This document shows positions 57,880 through 64,000 of a stretch of 64,000 nucleotides of DNA, one piece after another. Numbering within the stretch: position 1 is the stretch's first letter; each line of letters starts with the position of its first letter. The notes under the pieces were generated by a model that was not told the DNA's origin, ran no database searches, and saw only the letters and a list, made by a program, of their open reading frames with translations. The position numbers and the translations under genes are program-made. Source of the DNA: Heliorestis convoluta (GTDB lineage: Bacteria; Bacillota; Desulfitobacteriia; Heliobacteriales; Heliobacteriaceae); assembly GCF_009649955.1 (NCBI RefSeq), contig NZ_CP045875.1, positions 2,922,001 through 2,986,000 on the forward strand, read 5' to 3'.

Positions 57880-57908
57880 ACTTTAGCATAAGCAAATCGG
57901 GAAGTCAA
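57880..57908 (-). promoter_or_regulatory. Promoter of the rpmG-secE-nusG-rplKA operon
   Basis: On the minus strand TTGACT (57903-57908), a 17-bp spacer and TAAAGT (57880-57885). It lies about 72 nt before the rpmG start, with a terminator-like hairpin in between. Confidence 0.8.
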
Positions 57909-58019
57909 CAACGTCCCCGGGTGGTTTGTAAAGTTTCCTTATGCAAGCGAAGATGATAGGTTCAGTTTACCCCTACATAAGGAAGTTTATCCATTTTTGT
58001 TCTATCAAAACAGTTGCAA

Positions 58020-58751
58020 TTATCCTTTACCAGTCGATGCATCTTTCGCCAAGGTCCTAACGTCGCGGCTGCCCTTCTCTTTTGCGCCGTTCGATGCATT
58101 CATGCGTTCTTCATCACGATTCTCTAAGTATTTCTCTAGCTTCCTTTTTACTCGTTGCAAAGCATTGTCAATCGACTTTACGTGACGCTTTAGTTCGATT
58201 GCAATCTCTTGATAGGATTTTCCTTCTAAGTACGACATGAGCACTTTCCACTCTAGAGAGCTCAAGATCTCGCCCATCTTTTCTTCAATATCGTCAAACT
58301 CTTCTCTGCTTATGATCAATTCTTCTGGGTCTGTAATCTTCGTACCCGAAATTACATCAAGAAGAGTTCGATCAGAGTCTTCGTCATAAATAGGTTTGTT
58401 CAGTGACACGTAAGAGTTAAGCGGTATATGTTTTTGGCGAGTAGCTGTCTTAATGGCTGTAATGATCTGGCGTGTGATGCAAAGCTCAGCAAAAGCTCTA
58501 AAAGACGATAACTTATCACCCCGAAAGTCTCGGATGGCCTTGTAAAGACCGATCATGCCTTCCTGGATAATATCTTCGCGATCAGCACCGATCAAAAAGT
58601 AAGAACGTGCTTTTGCTCTTACAAAGTTCTTATACTTGTTGATAAGATACTCCAGCGCATCTTCGTCGCCCTCTTTTGCTCGTTCTACAATTTCTTCATC
58701 CATGAGCTGTTCTAGATCGTCCAGAAATTCTCTCTGGGCATTCACACTCAC
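58020..58751 (-). CDS. sigH: RNA polymerase sigma-H factor
   Basis: A sigma-70-family factor of about 243 residues that starts sporulation and stationary-phase genes. Region 2 shows GADREDIIQEGMIGLYKAIR with FRAFAELCITRQIITAIKTA. Region 4 shows LEWKVLMSYLEGKSYQEIAI and a helix-turn-helix KRHVKSIDNALQRVKRKLEK. The last 30 residues add a charged tail. The start is uncertain: GTG 58751 follows GGGGGCG, and upstream in-frame codons reach 58814. It is preceded by its own promoter. Confidence 0.93.
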   Translation of the reverse strand: MSVNAQREFLDDLEQLMDEEIVERAKEGDEDALEYLINKYKNFVRAKARSYFLIGADREDIIQEGMIGLYKAIRDFRGDKLSSFRAFAELCITRQIITAIKTATRQKHIPLNSYVSLNKPIYDEDSDRTLLDVISGTKITDPEELIISREEFDDIEEKMGEILSSLEWKVLMSYLEGKSYQEIAIELKRHVKSIDNALQRVKRKLEKYLENRDEERMNASNGAKEKGSRDVRTLAKDASTGKG

Positions 58752-58861
58752 GCCTATCGCCCCCACCACAAGAGTTTCCCCACAAAAATATGCCCGATCC
58801 GTGTGAAGCCTCAAAGCTAAACGCCTGTCAGGTTCAGGCGGGTTGTCCTCAGAATAACATC

Positions 58862-58891
58862 ATTATACCTGAATCTCTTTTTCACAGTCAA
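58862..58891 (-). promoter_or_regulatory. Promoter of sigH
   Basis: On the minus strand TTGACT (58886-58891), an 18-bp spacer and a perfect TATAAT (58862-58867). It overlaps the region between yacP and sigH and gives sigH a separate transcript. Confidence 0.8.
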
Positions 58892-58929
58892 GGCTAGACA
58901 TTGTAGCCATTGCAAAGTGTCTCTTAATT

Positions 58930-59436
58930 TTACCATTTTTCTCTACGCATTCGTTCTAATCTCCGTCGAATATCTTCACTTAATCTTCCATCCAGGTGGT
59001 TTTCTTCTACGGGAGGGCGGTAATGTTTTTTTCTATCTTTGGATGCTACTTTCACTTGGTGATATAGTTCCCTAACAGTGACTCTGCAGGCACCTCGCCC
59101 CAATGCCATCGATTGTTCCACTGCATCTCCCGTAGCAACCCAAACATTTCTACGGCTTGCATACCGACCGAGAAGCCTTTCAATATACCTGTCTGCTGTT
59201 TCGTCTTCTTTGGTGTAAACGACTTTGAGACCAGATACTTTTTCAATCCTCTCTAACCCACCTTTTACCAGGTGGGCATCAAAGACGATAAGGACTTCAA
59301 GACCTTGTAAAGCTCCATATTCAGCCAGTAAATCTATCAGCTTTTCTCTAGCATGCTCAAAGCTTTGCCCTTTCAGCTCTATTAGATCTGGCCAGGCATT
59401 GAGCACGTTGTAACCATCAACGATGAGAATGTCTTG
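58930..59436 (-). CDS. yacP: NYN-domain endoribonuclease YacP (Rae1-like)
   Basis: A 168-residue PIN-like nuclease. QDILIVDGYNVLNAWPDL opens with the metal-binding aspartate. LIVFDAHLV, TKEDETADRYIERLLG and VWVATGDAVEQS supply further acidic residues. In B. subtilis the homologue Rae1 cuts mRNA in the ribosomal A site. ATG 59436 overlaps the rlmB stop by 20 nt. Confidence 0.9.
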   Translation of the reverse strand, partial: QDILIVDGYNVLNAWPDLIELKGQSFEHAREKLIDLLAEYGALQGLEVLIVFDAHLVKGGLERIEKVSGLKVVYTKEDETADRYIERLLGRYASRRNVWVATGDAVEQSMALGRGACRVTVRELYHQVKVASKDRKKHYRPPVEENHLDGRLSEDIRRRLERMRREKW

Positions 59437-60280
59437 CATCGGTAAGTTCACTCTGCAAAGCCTGACTTCCCTGGTGAATTCGCATTCTTTCGTACATCAA
59501 CAAGGCGCCTGCTACGGAGGCATTTAAAGATTGTACTTTCCCGTTCATAGGAATGGTCACGAGAAAATCGCACTTGCTCTGTAGTAGCCGCGATATGCCT
59601 TTTCCTTCACTACCAACGATAAGACCTAAGGGTCCACTAAAATCTTGTTGGTAATAAGGTTTTTCTCCCTCTACAACACTTCCAATCATCCAGAGACCTT
59701 CTTTTTTCAGCTCTTCTACAGCCATGACTAAGTTGGTAACTCTAGCAATAAGCATATGCTCGGTAGCTCCAGCTGCGGCTTTCGCTACTGTACTCGTAAT
59801 GCCCACACCTCTTCGCTTAGGCAAAATGACACCATGAACACCGGCGCATTCTGCTGTACGCAAAAGAGCTCCTACATTATGGGGATCTTCTAAGCCGTCT
59901 AGAATCAATACAAAGGGAGCTTCTCCTTTGGCTCTGGCTTGATCTAGTATTTCAGAAATGTCGACATACGAAATAGAAGCAACGTAAGCCATTACACCTT
60001 GGTGGTTTCGTGTATCGGCTTGTATATCAAGAGCATTGCGATCCACTTCTATAATTGGTATGGACTGTTCTTTCGCAAGGGCTACAATTTCACGAATCGA
60101 ACCCTCTCGTGCCCCTTTGGCAATGATAAGTTTGTTGATAGAACGATTTCCTTTTAGGGCTTCTAGGACAGGTTGACGACCTACAAGTAGATCTTCTCTT
60201 TGCTCTTGCTCCTGCTTCGATGACTGTGACAAACGAGGTGAACGAGGCGAGTTTGTCGAACGCTTTTTTCCTTTCATCAT
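59417..60280 (-). CDS. rlmB: 23S rRNA (guanosine-2'-O-)-methyltransferase RlmB/TrmH family
   Basis: A 287-residue SPOUT methyltransferase. A basic leader (1-30) is followed by LLVGRQPVLEALKGNRSINK. The knot motifs are LDGLEDPHNVGALLRTAECA, VGSEGKGISRLLQSKCD and IPMNGKVQSLNASVAGALLM. RlmB usually modifies G2251; the exact target is inferred. It lies 124 nt downstream of thyX, and the gap shows no clear signal. Confidence 0.93.
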   Translation of the reverse strand: MMKGKKRSTNSPRSPRLSQSSKQEQEQREDLLVGRQPVLEALKGNRSINKLIIAKGAREGSIREIVALAKEQSIPIIEVDRNALDIQADTRNHQGVMAYVASISYVDISEILDQARAKGEAPFVLILDGLEDPHNVGALLRTAECAGVHGVILPKRRGVGITSTVAKAAAGATEHMLIARVTNLVMAVEELKKEGLWMIGSVVEGEKPYYQQDFSGPLGLIVGSEGKGISRLLQSKCDFLVTIPMNGKVQSLNASVAGALLMYERMRIHQGSQALQSELTDARHSHR

Positions 60281-60404
60281 AGACTACTGCGCTCCATTTC
60301 TGTTTTTCTTTATTTTTGCCATTAAACCCGTCAATTGACCCTTAGAAAAAGCCAGTCCAAGTATATTGTATGGCGTCTACACTATTTAGTTCTATACATG
60401 CTTC

Positions 60405-61748
60405 TTAGCTTTTAGAGCTATTCGTCAGAAACATTTCTCTCACTTTTAACTGTTGACCACAGGAAAGTTTTCCTTCTCTACAGGTACCGTGTACACAAGT
60501 CGGAAGGGACTTCTCGTAAAGTACATTTGATAATGTACGCAAAATATTAAGTTTTTTTATCGCTAACTCTCTTATCTCCCATTGAGCATTCATGCAAGTC
60601 CTATCTGCCAACATAGAAATATCCATTCTCGCATTGGTTGAGATAATTAGCTTTATTTGATCGCAATTTAATAGAAAAGAAAATGCTTTTTCATAGCCTT
60701 CTTCATTCGCGATTTCTGCTCGAAATTCCTTAATCTCATCTACCAGTTCTACAAACTCCTGATAAAACTTCGAATTGACAATACTTTCGGGGATTTTCAC
60801 CTTCCTTTCTTTTTCTTGTATCAGTATTGAAAAGTCTTCTCGATGATTTTGTGAAAGCCTATGCCTTAGCTGTTGATGATACGTTACAAGACTACACATC
60901 ATACCAAAAGTTGTTCTCGCCTGCTCTGCTATGCTTTCATGTCCATAACCTAGTACCCTCTCAACTACACCTCTCGCTTTTTGAGGAGCACCTGGACCCC
61001 AAAGAGCTATTTGTTGTGAAGGTGTTCCTTTTAAGGTGCTTGCTAAAGCACCGAGACCTACTTTCATCTCAATATCACGAAAGTGGTTTAGAAGAACAAC
61101 GCCACTGAGATCGTTGATTTTATCCAGGTCTTCCTTGTAGAAACTTTCTACTATAGTGCGGTTATATTCGTTATCCTTCCCTTGGGGTAATAACATTATC
61201 AGATTCGCAGGAAGCCGTAATAGTAGTTCCTCTCGTAATTCTTTGAAGATTGTTGCGTATTTTTTATCATTGATCAGGCAAAAAAGATCTACTATCTTAT
61301 CACCAGACATAGCTACACATAGGTTCGTAAAGGTAGATAAGGGCAATATATACCTTGCATCTTCAATAGGAATTCCGTAGAGATAATTCTCAACTCTTGG
61401 TCTTCCTCTAAAAGAGCTATCTTTTAATTGGGTCATTCTCTCATACAGTTGAAATGCTCTCGTGGTCAAATCAAGAGCTTGGTTATTTTTTGCACTATCG
61501 TTAAGTTTAGGGAGGCTATAAGAGTTTATGTTCATTGTAACATATCTTTGACTTTGTTGTACGTAGGAATCTTTAAGCTCACATAGTAATGTACTTTGAA
61601 TCCGATTAATACCCTCAAGTACAAAAGAAATGTTTACAGTTTTTAAAATGTGCTTCAATGACGACTCGTCAATATTTACTATTTGGTTGCCTTCAATCCA
61701 TCGAGCCACCTTCTCCAAACCCGTTGATTCGAAATTAGATATTTTCAA
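60405..61748 (-). CDS. thyX: Double-length ThyX-like flavin-dependent thymidylate synthase
   Basis: A 447-residue protein, twice the usual ThyX length of about 220-250. The N-half (about 1-215) keeps S61-YVQ-QSQRY (65-69) and EDARYILP (129-136), but CEL (56-58) stands where RHR is expected. The C-half (about 225-447) keeps GHESIAEQA (269-277), RHR (295-297), STNAR (370-374) and NAQWEIR (387-393), but lacks the serine and SQRY part. The RHR-x7-S signature is thus split between halves. A C-x4-C-x6-C motif ends the protein (418, 423, 430). The position between mrnC and rlmB is the normal thyX place in Clostridia. TTG 61748 has GGGAGG upstream. Activity on dUMP is inferred. Confidence 0.85.
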   Translation of the reverse strand: MKISNFESTGLEKVARWIEGNQIVNIDESSLKHILKTVNISFVLEGINRIQSTLLCELKDSYVQQSQRYVTMNINSYSLPKLNDSAKNNQALDLTTRAFQLYERMTQLKDSSFRGRPRVENYLYGIPIEDARYILPLSTFTNLCVAMSGDKIVDLFCLINDKKYATIFKELREELLLRLPANLIMLLPQGKDNEYNRTIVESFYKEDLDKINDLSGVVLLNHFRDIEMKVGLGALASTLKGTPSQQIALWGPGAPQKARGVVERVLGYGHESIAEQARTTFGMMCSLVTYHQQLRHRLSQNHREDFSILIQEKERKVKIPESIVNSKFYQEFVELVDEIKEFRAEIANEEGYEKAFSFLLNCDQIKLIISTNARMDISMLADRTCMNAQWEIRELAIKKLNILRTLSNVLYEKSLPTCVHGTCREGKLSCGQQLKVREMFLTNSSKS

Positions 61749-61875
61749 TAGTAGTCCTCCCGCCTATAAAGCACTTTGGATATTTTCTCCAAGTATAGTT
61801 GGGTTATCCCCGCTATTTACTTTTTTCTTGAGAAACTTATTTTCTTGTTCAAGTCCTTGTCATGTCAATATGCTT

Positions 61876-61932
61876 AAAAAGAAGACGGAAGAGATAGCAC
61901 TATGTCGCATATCTCTTCTTCGTCTTAAAAAA
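61876..61932 (-). terminator. Imperfect hairpin after mrnC
   Basis: On the minus strand an AAGACGAAGAAGAGATA arm pairs imperfectly with TATCTCTTCCGTCTT and is followed by CTTTTT. It probably ends the cysE-cysS-mrnC transcript. The rest of the 280-bp gap before thyX is AT-rich with no gene. Confidence 0.65.
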
Positions 61933-62028
61933 CTATTCCTTTTGCTGTTCCATGTATCTAAAACCTTTGTAGCAATATATAACATTCATGGTACTTCTTT
62001 GACTACTTTACTCTATAATGTCGTCAGT

Positions 62029-62469
62029 TTAACAATCAACTGAAACTTCTTTCTTCGTTGCATGGCCGCTTCTTGCATCTAACCAGCTCTTCAGATAAGG
62101 TTCGAGAAGCATCAATCGCTCTGGGCTTTGTAAAGACCAGTATCCAACGAGACATTCAAAACCTGTAGCAAGTCGGTACGTTTGTACGTCTGTCGATTTG
62201 GGGCACTTCCCAGAGTCAGCATTTCTGCCTCGGCGAACCCATTCGAGCTCTTCTTCATCCAATTGTCCTTCTAACCAGCGAAGAAGTTGCAATTGTGCTG
62301 GCGCTTTTACAAGCTCTACAGCCAGTCGATGCAGCTTTTGCACTTTCAATATACCTGATTGAATCAAAAATTTCCTTACCTGCAGCTCGTAAACAGCATC
62401 ACCCAGATAAGCAAGGGCAAGAGGCGAAGGCAGTTCTGCAGGCCTACGCTTTATTACGCTCTCGGTCAT
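62029..62469 (-). CDS. mrnC: Mini-ribonuclease III
   Basis: A 146-residue RNase III-like enzyme without a double-stranded-RNA-binding domain, which matures 23S rRNA ends in Firmicutes. SPLALAYLGDAVYELQVRKF holds the catalytic acidic residues. RRGRNADSGKCPKSTDVQTY and ATGFECLVGYW follow. ATG 62469 overlaps the cysS stop as ATGA, so it is coupled. Confidence 0.93.
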   Translation of the reverse strand: MTESVIKRRPAELPSPLALAYLGDAVYELQVRKFLIQSGILKVQKLHRLAVELVKAPAQLQLLRWLEGQLDEEELEWVRRGRNADSGKCPKSTDVQTYRLATGFECLVGYWSLQSPERLMLLEPYLKSWLDARSGHATKKEVSVDC

Positions 62470-63920
62470 TTTTTCTTCCAACGCGTTCCTTGGGCAGTAT
62501 CTTCGATTAGGATGCCCAACTGATCTAAACCTTGACGAATCTGATCGGCTGTTGCCCAATCTTTCTTTTTTCTTGCTTCTGCACGGATGGCGATGATAAG
62601 TTGCAACAATCCATCAACGACGCCTTCTTGGTCTTCATTCTTCACTGATTCAAACTGCAAGCCAAAGACAGTTGTGAAACTATCAAAGGTTTCTTTGACT
62701 TCTTGCAGCAATGCGCGGACTTCTGCACTGGTAAAAGAAATGTTCTGATGTAATAAACTATTCGTTTCACGAGCGAGATCGAAGAGGAGAGAAAGCGCAA
62801 GGGCCGTGTTAAAGTCATCGTTCATTGCTTCATAGAAGCCATCTTTTGTTTTTTGTAGCTGCTCTTTGAGAGCATGAATTTGCGGTAAAGACTCGCTTTC
62901 AACAGGTTCTTTCTCTAACTTTTGATCCAACTTCTCTTGTAGCAGTTGTCTGCTTGTGCGCAAACGTTCTAAGCCTTTCCGAGCTGCTTCTAGCTTGCTA
63001 TCATCGAAATCTAAGGGACTTCGGTAATGCGTCGAAAGAAGGTAAAATCGAATGACTTCTCCTGAAAATTTCTCTAGAATCTGTCGTAGCGTAAAAAAGT
63101 TCCCGAGTGACTTCGACATTTTTTCTTGATTAATTGTTATAAAGCCATTGTGAATCCAATATTTAGCCATCGGTCCAGAGCCTATGCAAGCTTCTGATTG
63201 GGCAATTTCGTTTTCGTGATGAGGAAAGATAAGATCTTGTCCTCCACCATGAATATCAAATTGTTCACCTAAGTATTTTAAGGCCATGGCAGAGCACTCA
63301 ATATGCCATCCTGGTCGTCCCGGCCCCCAGGGACTATCCCAGGCTGGCTCTCCTTTTTTAGCTGCTTTCCAGAGGGCAAAGTCCATGGCATGTTTTTTTC
63401 GGTTATCTACTTCTACTCGAGCTCCGGCTTGTAAGTCTTCCAGGGTTCGCCCTGATAAGCGACCATAGCTTTCAAAAGCGGGAATGTGAAAGTAGACATC
63501 GCCATCCACTTCGTAAGCATGACCGCCTTGAATCAGCTTTTCTATCATTTCGATAATTTCTGGTAAGTGATCGCTCACTTTCGGATGTTTGCTCGCCTTT
63601 TTAATGTTAAGGGCACTTGCATCTTTGTAGTATTCTTCGATAAAGCGAGCGGAAAGAACCAAGGGATCTTCTCCCAGCTCTTTCGCGCGATTGATAATTT
63701 TGTCATCTACGTCAGTAAAGTTTTGAATATAGGTAACTTCATAGCCTATAAACTCTAAATATCGACGTATTGTATCAAATACAACAAAGGGTCTGGCGTT
63801 TCCTAGATGAATATAATCATAGGTTGTCGGTCCGCAAACATAAATACGCACTTGCCCTGCTTTATACGGAACAAACGTCTCTTTTTTCTGATGTAGACTG
63901 TTGTATACTCTGAGACTCAC
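62466..63920 (-). CDS. cysS: Cysteinyl-tRNA synthetase
   Basis: A 484-residue class I synthetase. The HIGH-like signature is in IHLGNARPF, and the zinc cysteine is in VCGPTTYDY. HIECSAMALKYLGEQFDIHG and KMSKSLGNFFTLRQ (the KMSKS motif) follow. GTG 63920 with GGAGGGT upstream is chosen. The start lies inside the end of the upstream cysE-like frame. Confidence 0.98.
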   Translation of the reverse strand: MSLRVYNSLHQKKETFVPYKAGQVRIYVCGPTTYDYIHLGNARPFVVFDTIRRYLEFIGYEVTYIQNFTDVDDKIINRAKELGEDPLVLSARFIEEYYKDASALNIKKASKHPKVSDHLPEIIEMIEKLIQGGHAYEVDGDVYFHIPAFESYGRLSGRTLEDLQAGARVEVDNRKKHAMDFALWKAAKKGEPAWDSPWGPGRPGWHIECSAMALKYLGEQFDIHGGGQDLIFPHHENEIAQSEACIGSGPMAKYWIHNGFITINQEKMSKSLGNFFTLRQILEKFSGEVIRFYLLSTHYRSPLDFDDSKLEAARKGLERLRTSRQLLQEKLDQKLEKEPVESESLPQIHALKEQLQKTKDGFYEAMNDDFNTALALSLLFDLARETNSLLHQNISFTSAEVRALLQEVKETFDSFTTVFGLQFESVKNEDQEGVVDGLLQLIIAIRAEARKKKDWATADQIRQGLDQLGILIEDTAQGTRWKKK

Positions 63921-64000
63921 TTTCTTTACCCTCCAGTTCCACAATCCGTTCTTCTAACTGGGTGATCTTGCGTTGTAAGCATAAGATCATCTCAGCCATT
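63862..64000 (-). CDS. cysE: C-terminal end of a probable serine acetyltransferase
   Basis: A partial frame runs from the window edge to TAA at 63862. It codes AEMILCLQRKITQLEERIVE and a polar tail, 46 codons in all. A closing coiled coil like this, reached just before cysS, is typical of clostridial CysE, and cysE-cysS is a common gene pair. Only the tail is visible, so the assignment rests on position and the coil pattern. It overlaps cysS by 59 nt. Confidence 0.6.
   Translation of the reverse strand, partial: MAEMILCLQRKITQLEERIVELEGKESESQSIQQSTSEKRDVCSV

Overview
The window is a core-genome segment of a spore-forming, low-to-moderate GC Firmicute of class Clostridia. The evidence is the order cysE-cysS-mrnC-thyX-rlmB-yacP-sigH-rpmG-secE-nusG-rplKAJL-rpoBC, followed by L7Ae-rpsL-rpsG-fusA-tuf and the S10-spc-alpha cluster. 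Other pointers are a KOW-domain protein between map and infA, a germination amidase CwlD, the spore-related sigma factor SigH, and a perfect CIRCE operator on groESL. A heliobacterium-like or Peptococcaceae-like source would fit, but that is inference and no marker here fixes the genus. Every recognised gene except one (a membrane transporter at 12396-13802) lies on the minus strand, so transcription mostly runs from high to low coordinates.

From left to right: (1) 1-839 holds the N-terminal part of a secreted NamZ/DUF1343 muramidase. (2) 968-12107 is a full arginine operon, transcribed argC-argJ-argB-argD-carA-carB-argF-argG. It has a sigma-A promoter whose -35 box is overlapped by an ARG-box-like site, and a clear terminator after argG. 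argH is not in the window. (3) 12396-15747 carries an unassigned 468-residue transporter on the plus strand, a three-SLH-domain exported protein and cwlD. (4) 15852-17796 is groESL under CIRCE control. (5) 18133-23872 is a small chemosensory cluster (cheA, a STAS protein and two MCPs).

(6) 24142-41677 is one long S10-spc-alpha-rplM-rpsI ribosomal operon, with its promoter at 41848-41876. It also contains secY, adk, map, infA, rpoA and truA. (7) 41967-46595 is the str operon (L7Ae protein, uS12, uS7, EF-G, EF-Tu), with a consensus promoter at 46630-46658. (8) 46725-53895 is rpoC-rpoB, with its own promoter and a leader of about 270 nt. (9) 54294-57808 is rpmG-secE-nusG-rplK-rplA-[L10 leader]-rplJ-rplL. 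(10) 58020-64000 holds sigH, yacP, rlmB, an unusual double-length ThyX, mrnC, cysS and the tail of cysE.

Two essential genes, rpoC and rplO, each lack exactly one base and are broken as written. Both losses are next to a G that follows AAA, so sequencing or assembly error is the first explanation. The most unusual gene is the 447-residue ThyX-like protein. Its two halves each keep a different part of the ThyX signature: the N-half has S..QSQRY without RHR, and the C-half has RHR without S..SQRY. No rRNA, tRNA, CRISPR array, transposase, prophage or defence gene was seen.
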